This document shows, one piece after another, positions 9,432-22,649 of a stretch of DNA of 64,000 bases. Position 1 is the stretch's first letter. Each line of letters begins with the position of its first letter. A program made the translations under genes and the position numbers. The notes beneath the pieces were generated by a model. That model was not told where the DNA came from. It saw only the letters and a list, made by a program, of their open reading frames with translations, and did no database searches. Origin of the DNA: Odiellus spinosus (taxonomy: Eukaryota > Arthropoda > Arachnida > Opiliones > Phalangiidae); contig OY987236.1 of NCBI GenBank assembly GCA_963920705.1, positions 8,418,190 through 8,482,189 of the forward strand, given 5' to 3'.

Positions 9432-11071
9432 AAGCAAAGAGAAAGGCTAGAGTTCAGTTTTAGAACTGATATTTTCTGAACTGTGCTCACAATTTCGTGT
9501 GAACCCTGCAATTTAAAGGAAAGTAGGGAAAGAGGGGTAGAATTTTCATTTGCCCCTTTATCCAAAACTATGTATACACTCAGAGAATTGTTAAGAATAG
9601 AAATTCCAACAGGAAACTCGAGGTGGTACACTAAACCTCTAGTTAGGCAGAAGCTAGAGGGCAAATAGCTCCACCTGGAGTTGTCTGCAGTTGCCCCTTC
9701 GCGTATGTTTCTCTGAATATATTTTTTTTCATCCGTCTAATAAAGTAAAACTAAATGTTTTACTTACTTCGAAACTAGGCTTGACTATTTGCGTCCTAAA
9801 ACTATCCTCACGCCATCCTATTAATTAGTCAATGTCGAAAACCTGAGGTGTTGAGTTTTAGCGTGATCAACACTTTAGCAGACGACAAAAGCTTATGGCT
9901 CTCCTAGACACGTTTCGGTCGCGAATAGTTATCAGTTATTAGTTTTGAAACACTCCAAAGCAAACAAAACTCGAGATAAAATAGCTCAATAGCTTCCTTT
10001 TCATTATACGATGGTGTACGTAAAAATAAACTTCAACTAGTAATTTATATTTAAAGCTGACTGCTTGCTGGAGAGTAGTCCTTGCTGATAAGAGGAAATT
10101 AATTACACAAAAGCAAAATAATGGGCTGCCTCTTCTAATCGAGTTCACAGCTTGTCAACGTTCGAAAAATAACTGGCTTCATTATCAAAGCTTATTTCTA
10201 TTTTATTGTCTAAAGGCATAGTCTTACGAGACCATAGAAACTTTACTCATTATAATAGAAACCATATGGGTAAGAATTTTATCATACTATTAAAAACCCT
10301 TTTCTAATATGACTAATTATCATAATTAGCAAGCAAATTATTGTTATAATACTAATCCTTTAAATTAAATCTAGACCATATAGGGAAAAGATAAACTAAA
10401 AGGAACAAAAAAATTTAATCATATTCCGTCATCTTGACCGTAATTAAATTGTTATAAAAATAGATTCGAATCATTATTAAAAAATGTGTAGTTGGCTGGA
10501 AATTACGTTCTTTTCCCGAGATCTCGAAACTCGATTAGACTTTTCTTTGAAATTTAGGAGCTCGCGCTTTTTCTTACGTAGGCCTAGACGGGGAAACACG
10601 ACAGGCACTTTTGAAATGAATTACAGCTATTGTATTCGAAATCTTAAGCGTTTTTATATAAAATAACGAATTACTTATCCCCGGTTCTATGCTACAAGAG
10701 TAAATTCATAAAATTATCCTATATTTAAGTATAACAAACAGGAAAAATAAACGAAAACTTAAAAGATAGTTGCAAAAAGTAATTCAGAAATATATTTATG
10801 ATTTTAGTACTTATTACTAAATTAAAATAGCAAAACGAAAATATTGTAAATCGAAAGACCGGGGCAATTTTGAGAGAAAATTTACCTCCTACTAGTGGCG
10901 CAACCGATTGGAAGAATCGATCTATATTAGCGAGATTTGGAGCACTTTTCGTATTTATTTATTTATTCGATCATTTCTATTTTTACGAATAACAAGATGA
11001 CAACGTTACGACTTGTTTTAGCCAATTTCGTGGCCGAAGTTTCTAATTAATACCGCAGCGCAACAAGTGAT
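9432..11071. other. No feature seen
   Basis: AT-rich sequence between the composite element and the first TTAA-type element. I see no gene, no RNA and no clear repeat. Reading frames here are short and unrecognisable. Confidence 0.5.
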
Positions 11072-11236
11072 TTTTTATCGATTCCTTATCGTTTAAATAG
11101 GCCTAACCCACCAGTAATTAAAAATTACAAACAAATATTAAAGTAGAAATGAATTTAAAACTTACCCAGAAAATAGGCTTAGCTGGACTCATGGAGATCA
11201 CCTGAATTTCTTCGCATTGATGGGTCAGAAACTAAT
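11072..11236. mobile_element. Half copy of TTAA-type fold-back element
   Basis: It contains the family's left-arm landmarks in order: CAACAAGTGATT, ATCGATTCCTTATCGTTTAA, ATAGGCCTAACCCACCAG, AATAGGCTTAGCTGGA, CATGGAGATC and TTCGCATTGATGGGTCAG. The right arm and the GGGAGAATG end are missing or decayed. Confidence 0.6.
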
Positions 11237-14200
11237 CGAACGTACTTGGAAGTCTCATGGAGTTCTCAGCTTAATGTCCCTGTCTTTCAAATCACCGGAG
11301 GAGGCTGTCTTGAGCATGATCTCTATAGTGACGAAAAAACAAGTTTTTGCTTAAATAAAAGTAAGTTTTTGAATAACTATTAGGTATAAGTATGTGATTT
11401 TCTCCCTTTCTTTTAGGGGGAGAGACATGTTTACAATAAATATGTTCATATGACATGGAGTAATTTCACGTAGAAATGGACTAAGAACCAAAAAATTGAA
11501 ACATCCAGCGGATAAATAACGGAAATAATAATGTAGAATGAATGGAATTAAGATTGGAGAGCGGAAGTTGCCGTGCTTTGCCAGAGTTCCGGGGAGATTT
11601 CTAAATTATGAATGACTAAGCAGCACTCCTTTTTAATAAAAATTCAAATTTCTCTTTCTGACTAATTTTTCTATCTTTTTTTTTTTAAAGGGCAAGTAAA
11701 GAAATGAAGAGGGTGAATGAAAATACGTACACGGATTAGCTATCATATCTGGTAACAACGGGAAGAGTGTTGGGTAGTGGAAACTGGACACGATGTAACT
11801 TGGGGGTCCACAAGTTTTAGTTGGGAGTCTTTCGAGCTTGGTTTCGGAACCCTTCAAGCGGGATTCCCTGGCATTTTAGGAGTCCTTAAACTAACTGGAT
11901 TTTCGTTTATATCCCCTTTATTTAAAGAGATATTCTCTGAACACAACGGCTTGCAGCGCCATCCCTGCCTCACATTACACACGTGACACGTGACATTTTT
12001 CCCAACTAATGATTGCAAACTTTTGAAATCTCAAATGTTAAGTTTAGCCTTTTCGCTGTAATGTTGCCTTTACGTCATAAAAGTATATACAGGGCGATAT
12101 TTCCTAAGCGTAAAGACGTATAAGAGCTCTTACTCGGCTCTTACATCCAGCTTTAGCTCCCAAAACAATACCCTTTACAACCACCCCTAAAGGAATATAC
12201 TCAAAAATGTTTGCGAGTAGTTACCAAGACTACTTTTATCTACAACGTTTAATATTGTGTATTAATGCGCCTCTTATTCCCGTTATACTAATTTCTATAG
12301 AAGCAAAGCGTGTAAGCTTTCTCAAAAAGGAATATATTTGTATTCTAAGATAAACCCGCCATTTTAAAAATAAAATTCAGCCTCAAGCATCTTTTCTCCC
12401 CTTTAAACATGGTCTTAGACTTTGCTAGATAGAATGATCTAGTAGTGGAAGTCTGCGGTAGTCTCCAGAGAAAACCGCCCACGGCTCATTCTCTTTAGGT
12501 CAGAATCAGAATAAATTTTCAACATGTGTAGAACTTGGGTTTTCATTTCGACAATATGATGGGATTTCTTAGAGTTAGAGAGTCGAATATAGACTTACAC
12601 GTGCTGAAAACTAGAATTGACCCATCCTTAAGTCTTCAAGATAAACTCGCGTCATTCCAAGCAACTTCTCTTTGCACCAAATCTTTTAAATGGAGAGTGA
12701 AAAGATAGAACTAAATATTTTTTAAACAATTTTAAGGGTTTGACTAAAACTAGATTAAGTTACAACCAAAAAAGGCTACGTAGATATTAAAATTTAGCGC
12801 CATTTGCATATTCGCATTTCCTGTTCAGCGTAGGTGTCGAATTTTCCCACATTTGTGGTTTTCCTATCCAATCGTGCGAAGCAGAACTAATGACATAAAA
12901 TTTCTAAAACCATCAACATCAAACCTTTTAAATAAATTTTTCTTTGCTTATATAATTCGACGTCTTTTCAAACAAACTCTTTAACCTTAATTTCAAGTTT
13001 TAGTATAAAAGTTAAACATCTTTAGGCCCGAGGGGTCAGACATGCGAAAGTTTGTAAGGGATTTTGAAATTACGGATTTATCTTTGGATTTAAGAAATTG
13101 ATTTAGGGAGTGACTTTGCTATATTTCTGAAGCATTTTGCAATTTTGGGAATGATTTTCGAAATCTTGAAGTGATTTCAGAGTGATTTTACTCTGGTGTA
13201 CTAATCAAATTAGTATAGAGTCAAAGCTACAGGCTTCTACACTGTTTACGTGGAGTGATCAGACACTCGGTTAGGCCTAAATTGAAGTATATTAAAAAAA
13301 TATGACTATAGTTACTAAGCCTAACGTATACTTTTAACACTCTTTGCTAATTAAAAACAACCAGCATAAAAGAGCAGTCTAAAATAAAGGGTCAAATCTA
13401 TTTTATATAGGTTATTATATATAATGATAAGCCTATAGCTAAATCTCTTTTTATATTGTAATTTTCTAAACACTTCTAACCCTAACTTCATCGATCTTGG
13501 GACCAAAATTAGGGTCGAGTGGGGAGGGGGACTAATTAATAACATTAAAAACACAACAATGGACTATACTCTCTCGACACCGCGTATTACGAACGGTCAA
13601 TTAGCAAGCCGAGTTTCAACGTCAGCTTCCTCTTCACTTACCAAGTTAACACAAAAGAACAGACTGACGTCTATACATTACTAAGCAAAAAAACGCAAAA
13701 AAAAAAAACAAAAAAAACAACGAAATTAAAAACATAGACAATGTAATAAATGAACGAAAAATAGGGCCATCCATTTACTATTGTGTTTTAACCACGAAAT
13801 ACAGTGGAGCATTTCCAGAGTAAAATTAATTTAGCCCATGATAACCTTTTTTTTTTTTGCGCAGTTCCAACTTCTTCAAGGATATATTTCATGAAATAAA
13901 GTCTACTCACAAAAGTGTGTGGGGCGCAACATTCTGGGAAACTTTGGGCATAAAATGAGAGCAGTGCAACTGGCCGCAAAATAATTACGGTTGTCAGATC
14001 TAACTTGAAACCCTTCACACCCCTAGGCATACGTCAATTCTTTATAAGGCGAACCTCATTGTTTCCCCAAATATTCCTAAACGGGACCGGGCAGAAGCTA
14101 GTAATCCCTAGAACATCCGTTTCCCGCGAAAAATATTTCCAATCTTTATTCGTTCGTCAAAAGAGAGTGGTTTTAGAAAGCAACGGGAGAGTCCTAAGAA

Positions 14201-14354
14201 TATAATACAAAAACCAATATAGGAGACAAATTACTCGGAGCCAAGGAACCTCTCCGATAAGGTTGAGACACCCTTGAAATCTTTTAAATTAAATTAGAAC
14301 TACAAAATTTTCCTGGATTTGTATACCATTAGTCGCACAGTAAAACGCTATACT
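11237..14354. other. No gene seen
   Basis: AT-rich non-coding sequence. A short CGAGGGGTCAGACA motif at 13028-13041 matches the terminus of the element at 18696. Otherwise I see nothing I can support. Confidence 0.5.
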
Positions 14355-14730
14355 TTAAGGGAGAATGCAGCCTAACAAATGATTATCGTTTAAATAGGTA
14401 TAATCCACCAATAGAAAATTTACAAACAAATAAATTTAAAAATCAAAATAGGCTTAGCTGGATTCATGGAGATCCTGATTTCCTCACATGTAAGAGCAAG
14501 CGACCAATGAGCAAAGACCCTTATCCACGAGATTTCCAATAACATTCGATTGTTCGCTAGCCCTTATACGCGAGGAATTCAAAATATAAGCCTAATTTCG
14601 TGGTAAGTTTTAAATTTATTTATAGTTTAATAATTGTTTGTAAATTTTTTTTTACTGATTGATTAGGTATATTGAAACGATAAGGAATCGATTAAAAATC
14701 AATTGTTGTTAGGTTACATTCTCCCTTTAA
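14355..14730. mobile_element. TTAA-type fold-back miniature element
   Basis: The ends are TTAAGGGAGAATG and CATTCTCCCTTTAA. The two arms are long inverted repeats: AATAGGTATAATCCACCAAT near the left pairs with ATTGATTAGGTATATT near the right, and the family motif ATCGTTTAAATAGG pairs with its right-arm counterpart. The middle carries the GCGACCAAT motif seen in sister copies. There is no coding capacity. The TTAA ends resemble piggyBac-type targets, but no transposase is present to confirm this. Confidence 0.75.
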
Positions 14731-15256
14731 AAAATATAAATTATAAATGAATTTCACATTCAGCTCTTAAAATTATTATATCTTACAATATATTATTCTT
14801 GAAAAACTCGTAAAGTTCTTATTTTTTTCACGTTTTTGTCGTAAGTTTGATGTTTACCATTTCGCCGAAACTTTCATTAATCTATAAATCATTTTCTTGT
14901 TAGGGATCCATTATAATCCATTATATAAATTATTAAATACATGTCGTTCAACAGTCTATAACTCTTCCCCTTTTTTATTAAAGAGAATAACAGGAAACAT
15001 CGTTTTTCAATTAGACCTTCTTTGTCTGGCAGGACATAGAACTCTTACACATTTAATTAAGGCCAAGTAAAATAAAATAAAAGAACTGCAGACTATAGTT
15101 TATAGTTTGTTAAATTAGCTGAAGCTGGGGCGTATTAATATTCTATGTTAAACCTTATGGAAGTAAAAATAGTTCTACAAAACTGATTTTGAATAACAGT
15201 TTAGATTAGAAGAAAAATTAGAAACCACCCATAAACTACACTTTCATATCTCAGAG

Positions 15257-15413
15257 CAGAAGCCGATGAAACCCTCCTTTGAAGTCTATTACTCCCGGGT
15301 CTTGTCTACCCCTCTCTGTATGGGTTAGTTTCAAAAAGCGCGATTCGTACGCCTCCTAACGGAAGATATTTTCGGAGCGGGAGTTCGTCGAGCGAATATA
15401 TCTAGCAGCCTTG
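15257..15413. mobile_element. Truncated CAGAAGCC-family fold-back element
   Basis: It starts CAGAAGCCGATGAAACCCTC and continues through GAAGTCTATTACTC, GTCTTGTCTACCCC and GTACGCCTCCTAACGG. It matches the right part of the elements at 37173 and 60941 in inverse orientation. It stops abruptly at GCAGCCTTG, so about half of the element is absent. Confidence 0.65.
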
Positions 15414-16408
15414 AAATTTCAATAAAATGTCTCAACCCAGAGGTGTTCAACTTGGTATATGGGTTTTTAAAAGTATATAAAAACGTGAAATATAATCATT
15501 AGGACCTCAGAAAATGGTGCCAGCCTCACTTTAAAAATAAAGAAGGATTTAAATTGGAATTTTTGGATTTTTTTTTAATCCATGAAATTATTTTCAAACG
15601 AATTCTGGTTTTATTTTTACTTTGAAGTAATTTGTGTCGGGGGAAACAAATTTTAATAATTTATGATTTTGTCATTTTCTTTTAATGCCTGTAGAAATAT
15701 TTCAACTGTCGAATGAATATTTATTAGCTTTTTACTATTTTACAAATCACGTTTTCGCGCAAAGATAACTAATAGGGGCAAAGGATCTAAGGTATTTTTT
15801 ACTCAGCGCCTGTAAAAGTGTTCTACCTACCGAGCTTCAATGTTCAGAGAAAAATCTGCAATATAGGAGCGAGAGACATCTTAAATAAATAAATAATAAA
15901 TGTTATTAAAGTTGATTTTTTTTTAGAATTAATCTTAATAGAAGTTTTGCAGATTGCTTAGAAAAAATTGGGAATGAATCAATGAATATTAACTTCTCCC
16001 AAGTAAATGTTCTTTAAAACTTTATACAATAACATTTGACTTGAAGAGTTAATCATATTACTATTATGATATGTAATTAACTTTTTCTTTAATCATCAAT
16101 TTAGTCTTTTCAGATTTTAAAGTTCAAACTAACATTTTTAAATTTCAAATTCTAAATGGAAGAGAACCTGGAATAGTACTCATAATTTTTGTAACAGGGC
16201 AATGAAGACCGGTAGTTCTGTAGAACACTTTTACAGGCGCTGGGTAGAAAATACATTAGATCCTTTACCCCTATAAGCAATCTTACCCCACATCGAATCT
16301 GTGTTACTAGTACATTTTCCGCTATTCTCTAACTTTGTTAGATATTCATAAATTCGTGTTAATATTCATGTCGCCATTTTATTTAAATTTTTCTTTCCCT
16401 ATGAGCCT

Positions 16409-16706
16409 TTAAAGGGAGAATGCAACAAGTGTTTTTTTTTATAAATAGGCCTAATCCAACAGTAAAAACATTTACTAGAAATACATGGAGATACCCTGAA
16501 CTCCCAGAATAAGGATTAGCGACCAATGACATTGATCAGGGAGATCCATCGATCAATGTAATTGGTCGCCTATTTTGATGGTAAGTTTTAAATTTCTTTC
16601 TATAGTTTAATATTTGTTTTGTAAACTTTTTATTGATGGATTAGGCATATTTAAACGATAAGGAATCGATAAATCACTTGTTTTTAGGTTGTATTCTAAC
16701 CTTTAA
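16409..16706. mobile_element. TTAA-type fold-back miniature element
   Basis: It begins TTAAAGGGAGAATGCAAC and ends with a decayed GTATTCTAACCTTTAA. The arms pair through ATAGGCCTAATCCAACAG and its right-hand counterpart. The centre has GCGACCAATGACATTGATCA and its approximate complement. It is an internally deleted relative of 14355-14730. Confidence 0.75.
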
Positions 16707-18687
16707 AGGCTTTCCGCTGTTTCAAAAGATACTATGCATAAATATTAGCAACTGAAGAAGGGCCTCGGTTAGAAACGTCTTCGTAAACAAAGTTTTTCAT
16801 TCAATACCATGTCGCTTTCTCTGCATAAAATTTTAATTTATTTATCCTAGAGTAGAAACATTTCTAGAAAAAAAGTTAAACCTCTGAGGATATAAAAGTT
16901 TAGTTTGTGGAAAATTATCTACCTATTCTATATTTAATGACAAAGTAATATGAAAAGTCTTTGACAATACGTGAAATTCTTCAACACGAAGGAAATATGG
17001 TCCCTGAAACCCAGAAAAGAATGGGGGCACGTCACGGGCAATCGTTCTTTATCTTCTTAAAATCGTCAATACGTTGTAAATATTTTTTTTTTACAATGCC
17101 GTATAAATTTTATGACAGAAACATCAAACTTTCTAAAAAATATACTTGGAATCGTGTCAGAAAATAAGAATGTCTAGACATAGTCTGACATACGCGTCAG
17201 TTTCTAGCCAAACACCTCCCAACTGAAACCCTACACACCATAAAAGGGACAGAAAAATAAATATCAAAAATGAATGATTCAAAATTCGGATGTATATAGG
17301 CTTACTTTATTATTATTATTATATTTTTACCCCCGAAGTGATATAACCTTTGAATATTTATACTGCTTGAAATTTATACTTGGCTTGCTATATTATTTGA
17401 CGATTTGCCTTTATAGAAAGCATATTGGGCTTATTAACTTTATGTTATTCCGCTTCGTAGCCCAATGAATAGCTCCATAAATAAAACTAATTTTACGTGT
17501 TATCTTGAATTTAAATGACGTTACTGACGGGAGTGGGTACACGCAAAACGACTTCTCTTTTCTACACGCCCCCTCTCAGAAGGGAGTCGTACACTAAGAC
17601 GCGTACTCATTAAAGCTTATCAATTAAAATTTCTATTTTAAATATGAATTCCTGTTAAAAAAAGACACTGAGATCGTCATTAATTCTGAAAATGGGAGCT
17701 TAAATGCGCACTTCTTCGACATATATGTCGTCAGGGCGAATTCAAATTAACAATTAAGAAAGTATTTAAGAAATATTAAACTAGCTACGTTCAGTAATAT
17801 TCATCAGACTTCTGACGTCAGAAGTTAATCTCTATTTTATAAAATGGGGTAGAAAATATTTATCAATCAATGACGAAATGATCCACGTCACGACCCCGAA
17901 GACGAGGCCCGAATTGAGTCGGGTATGCATGTCAACTTTAAAGTAAGCTAGGCTACGTATTTGGATAAAACTAGTTCCATGATAATAGGCTTAAGAATAA
18001 CTTTAACCCTATTTTATTATATTATCAAAAATAAATTTTCCAAGAGGCAATTTACGGCCTATTTTCGAGCTCATTATATTAACAAAATTGTTCTGAGCAA
18101 GACACCTCTGAGCATGTTTTCCCCTAAAAAACCACATTATCCAAATTAACGTAAAATATATGAGACAACTCGTAAAAAATTATGTTTATATATAATCACA
18201 AGCCCTTCTAGTTTGTATTATAAAATAAAATTTATTTTAAAAAATACTCTTTACTTCATAGAAAACGTGCTTAGGGTTTTAAAATCCATAATTTTATAGC
18301 ATAGAAACCAGACAGAATGATAAAGAGATTATGGTTTTTGCATATTAATGCTTTTCGAGGTTCCTTATTATTTTAATATTTGAATATCAATTAAATTTCC
18401 TGCGTTAATACTCTTTTTCAGAAGAGCCTTTCTTTTAATTTTCCCTTTGGATCCTAGCCAAGCCTGATTTCCCAGTAAAATTAAGAAAATGATTATAATC
18501 AATAAGACCTTAAAGGGTAAATGAAAACTGATGAATTACTTTCTGGATTTTACGTTTTTCTGAATCTACGTTATCGAAAACCTACGAAAAATATCAACTC
18601 TTATTTTTAAACATTTCTTAAATATGATAGAAAAGGTTTTAAAGATCGGTCTTAGTTGTCTGCTACAAAAAAAGCATGGAGCCCCGT
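16707..18687. other. No gene seen
   Basis: AT-rich sequence with two exact short palindromes: CGACATATATGTCG near 17718 and the 18-bp palindrome at 17808. I see no coding exons. Confidence 0.5.
17808..17825. promoter_or_regulatory. 18-bp palindrome centred on TGACGTCA
   Basis: The sequence ACTTCTGACGTCAGAAGT is a perfect palindrome. Its core TGACGTCA is the consensus cAMP-response element bound by CREB/ATF bZIP proteins. No gene lies close by, so a regulatory role is only a possibility. Confidence 0.3.
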
Positions 18688-18695
18688 GTTCAAAC

Positions 18696-18837
18696 TGAGG
18701 GGTCAGACACTCTTGAATTCGCTGTACGCTTGAGTTCAGCTTTGAGAGTGCATTGAGTTCGAACTCTTATGAACTCTGAGTTGAGCTTTGATAATGCAAA
18801 TTTTGTACACCAGAGTTCGAGAGTGTCAGCCCCCTCG
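18696..18837. mobile_element. Fold-back element with 8-bp target duplication
   Basis: The ends are imperfect inverted repeats: TGAGGGGTCAGACACTCT at the left, and the right end complementing CGAGGGGGCTGACACTCT. The 8-bp direct repeat GTTCAAAC flanks them exactly (18688-18695, 18838-18845). The length (142 bp) and 8-bp duplication suggest a miniature hAT-type element. A related copy lies at 32712-32861. Confidence 0.8.
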
Positions 18838-19020
18838 GTTCAAACATACGACTAAGTGTCACCATTTTTGTTTTTCGAATTATTCAATAAATGGTGATCT
18901 TTTCAAAGAATCGAAATCGAGGTGAAAGGGTATTTAAATTCACGACGACCGCCTACGAAGCATCTTATTGGCTTTTGAAGTCTATATTTCCTTAATGCGC
19001 TTAGAATGAAATAAATGAAA

Positions 19021-19191
19021 GCTACAATTAGGTCCTTTGAAACCGATTTCAAACCGACTTGAATGTTCAAATCAACTTTTCAAGCCAATAATATTGTTTT
19101 TTGACTAAAGATTTCTATAGTTGACCCCAAAATTTTACAGATTAACCATTCCACAAAGGTTGAAAACGGTTTCAAAGTCTCAAGTGTGAAC
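19021..19191. mobile_element. 171-bp GTTCACACT-family element
   Basis: It is related to the copies at 26851 and 32989, sharing GAAAACGGTTTCAAAGT, TTGACCCCAAAATTTTACAG and a right end AAGTGTGAAC. The left terminus has decayed. The family is short, AT-rich and non-coding. Confidence 0.6.
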
Positions 19192-19836
19192 GCGGCTACA
19201 ATGAGATTGGTCCCGCCCTAAACACGTTTTTTCAGGGAAAGACTTTCAGATCAATTGAAAATTCCAATTTCAGTAAATAACCTTGCTTATAGAGTAAAAA
19301 TTTCAATAGAGAACAGTTTTTCCAAGTTAAATTTTTAAACTATAAAAATTATTTTTTATAGCAGACGAAATATTATGGAATCAATAGTTTAAAAATTGTA
19401 CCTTAAGTTTCAATCAATTTAATTTGATTATACGTAATGTGACCATATTGGGAACATCATTCCTGATATTCTTTTTGAATAAAAGTATTGAGAAGTCAGA
19501 TAAGACTAAAAAACAAAGAGAGTTCTGACAGATACTCGAGAGAGAAAGAGAGAAAGGCCAAATACACGGATGGGCGAAGAGTTATATACGATCGTATCTA
19601 TATCTAACGCGAGAAAAATATTCCCCGAGCTGTGAAAGAAAGCTGACGAGCCTTTAAATTTGCATGATCTACTTTTGAATGGAGGCGTTCGTTCCGTAAA
19701 GAGAAAAGAGAGATCGAAGGAAGAATGAAATATGGTTTAAAAAAATAAAGTGATTTAAAGTAGATAAAAAGTAGTAAAGTAGGTAAAAGTTCTTCGACAA
19801 ACACAATGCATCTTTAGTTGCGTAATAAAGATGAAT

Positions 19837-20273
19837 TCACATTCGATTCAAACAGATTCAAAACGTTTCGCGCAGCAGTAGTAAGAACAGGAAACCGTTT
19901 TTCTTGAATCGATTTGAATCTATTTCTCGAAACTGCTTCGGGAACCAGTTTGAAACCGATTCAGCTTCAGCAAAACTAAAGATTAAACTTGAAATCTGTA
20001 TATGAAGATGATACGGTCACACTAGTATTTCGTAATCGATAAGAAACGGTAAAATCAAACCGATATTCAAATCGCCAGGAATCGTTTTAAGCGTCATGTG
20101 TTCACGCATTATCTTTAGAAATCGATTTATTGTAGCTTCATCTATGTGTTGTTGAAACCGAATCGGTATGAGATTGGTTCCTGCAGAACTTTGTAGAAAT
20201 CGAATCACGCGACTCTAGCGAAACGTTTTGAAACGGTTTAAATCGATTCCAAGGTCTAGTATGAACGCAGCTA
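19837..20273. mobile_element. Longer relative of the GTTCACACT family
   Basis: It is bounded by ATTCACATTCGATTCAAACA at the left and GGTCTAGTATGAACGCAGCT at the right. Inside are repeated AAACGTTTTGAAACGG and AATCGATTTGAATC motifs typical of the 171-bp family. The antisense reading frame 20017-20208 falls inside and is not a gene. Confidence 0.5.
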
Positions 20274-20322
20274 TTATCTGTTTATAAACCAATTTATTAT
20301 AGTTGGTTGTTGAAACTGGGTT

Positions 20323-20508
20323 AGAGCTCGGCGTTTGGACAAGAAAATATCCGTTTGTTTTATCTTTATTCATAATTTGAAATTATCCACGGGGAGCCTA
20401 TGATAAATGCATGTTATCGCGAATAATTTACTGAATAATATCGATTTTTATTCATAAATAAATGATTAACCGTTATTTATGAATAATCTTGTCCAAACGC
20501 CGAGCTCT
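20323..20508. mobile_element. MULE-like miniature element with 10-bp target duplication
   Basis: The termini are at least 20-bp perfect inverted repeats starting AGAGCTCGGCGTTTGGACAA. The 10-bp direct repeat AAACTGGGTT flanks the element exactly (20313-20322, 20509-20518). Target duplications of 9-10 bp are typical of Mutator-like elements. It is 186 bp long with no coding capacity. Confidence 0.85.
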
Positions 20509-20518
20509 AAACTGGGTT

Positions 20519-22649
20519 CCCGACAATATCGAAAATAGGGTACTTTAGGGACCAAATCCTATATATATATATAGTATATTAGGGACCCAGAATTAAAATA
20601 GGGACTTATATGTATATTTTAGAGACCTGGTGGGGGTATTGACAGCTACAAAACCGGAAGATTAGCTAAATTAAAAAACAAATCCCGAATAAGAACGTGA
20701 ATATATATGCGTATAAGCTGAAATTTTAAAGAAAATTTTTCCACTGAACTACGTTTCCTTAAAAATACAAGGATACTTGCGAAAAGTCTGGAGGGGGTGC
20801 TTTTTTTTTTGGTTTTATTTACATTTATATGATCCCGATCGATACACGAATTATACTTGTATATAGGACGGCTTGAAATATATATACTGTTTGGAGAACT
20901 ACGTTATTTTTTTGTTTTTTTTTTAAATTTTCTACTTTGAAATTTAAACAAAACTGACATTTTTTTATTCATTTTATGTATAATATCTTTTTTGTTTTTC
21001 AGTATGCGTTATGGGGATATTTTTATCTACAAGAAATTTTATTTAGTTGTTTTTTTATACAGCATAAACGTTCAACTACGGGCTTTTTTTACGGGAAAAA
21101 GATAATCTCAGTGGTTATCTTTTCTATTTACCTTAAATTGTGAAGCGAACTTTAAAATAAAACCAAGTTTGTTAATTTTCCAATATAGCAACGAAGTAAG
21201 GCATATTCATAATTATTAATAATTAACTAACGATTTAAATGCCTTTAGGATCGAACCACATTAAAGTATTGAAATAAAAATTAGGCTTAGCTAATTCGAT
21301 GACTAAAAGGATAATTTTGTCTAATTATAGCTTTAGGTTAACGTTTAACAAATGTTTTTAATGGAGGTGATCGACCTTAGATGACCTTTAACACCTGAAG
21401 ACCGAATCGATTTAATGATAACAAAGGCTTATAATTAGGCTTAGCAACTTTAGTATTTAACTTGGGTAGATGACTTTTAACACCTCCAGACCGAAGCGCA
21501 TTATCAATAAACGTTACCAATTTATAATGATAACAAAGTCTAAAAACTAGGCTTAACTTGAGTATTGAAAATTAATTAGAATATTTATTCCTTTCAGACG
21601 TAATAAATTTAAATTTTGCCAACCACTGAGATCATTTTATCCGAACGTTAAAACTTAAACAACCCTTGTAGTAACGTTAAACCAGATTATGATTAAACTA
21701 ATCACGTGATTTAAGGGTTTAAATGTCGGTTAATTATTTAATATATATATTTAAGAAATTACGACGAAATTTAAATAAATATGAAATAATTACCATATGT
21801 TCATTAGATTTAATCAGCTCCCCCACTAAAATTTTCATAAAACTTTCTTTAAATTATGTGAAGTGTGTTTTTTTAAGTTTAACACACGATGAACACGTTT
21901 ATTATAGTTCACGTGTTCTTATAAACACAATCCGATATTAAATAGATATCGATCAAAAATCACAGGGTTTTTTTACGCGATAATAACGTCGTCAATACTG
22001 TTTCCGGTAAATTTCACGTTTAAATTCCTCTCTTGGCACCATTAAGACCGTCTAAACACGTGGCCATCACTTGAGCCACGTCAATAGCCAATCAAAATAC
22101 AGCCCTTAAAACCCAGGTAAATAATTGGCGCGCTATTATAAGAAATTTCATAACCAATTTGCCCCTAAGGATTCTTAACAGCTTGGGACAAAAAAATTAG
22201 GCTTAGACCCTTTTCGAGATTATTTTTAAACTTATTGAATTAAAATTAAAATTTTCAAGTTCATGAATTAAAATGCTTTATCTATATCTCTAAAAAGCTA
22301 AAAAGGTTTGTTCACGTCCCGTTCTTTTGTCGGAAAAGTATATTTCCTACTTACTTACGTCATAGACGATAAAAAATATACTATATAGCATCGTTTATCA
22401 TCATCCAAATCTAATTTTGGGGTCAATAGGTCATTACGATATCTGACCCTAATCCGCGGGAACGAGCTTCGATCAAACCGTTCATTTTAATTGGTTCTCA
22501 CAAATCACGTTCAAAAACACGAATCACTTGTTGGTTATAGTTATTGTTAGTTAAGTTTAGGTTAGTATTGTATAAAAATGACGTCACAGAATTAGTGTTA
22601 GTTTATATTAGTACACATGGTCCGATTTTGTTTCGGTTGATTTATCTAC
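20519..22649. other. Downstream flank of the SLC3-like gene
   Basis: No gene seen. It should hold the 3' untranslated region of the minus-strand gene that stops at 22650. An ATTAAA on the minus strand (22491-22486) is a weak candidate polyadenylation signal. A diverged tandem repeat lies at 21248-21565. Confidence 0.4.
21248..21565. repeat. Diverged ~100-bp tandem repeat
   Basis: Motifs recur in the same order: GATGAC followed by TTTAACACCT, an A/C-rich GACCGAA, TAATGATAACAAAG and TAGGCTTA. Two units are clear (about 21366-21460 and 21466-21565), with a decayed third to the left. TAGGCTTAGC recalls the TTAA-type element arms. Confidence 0.45.
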
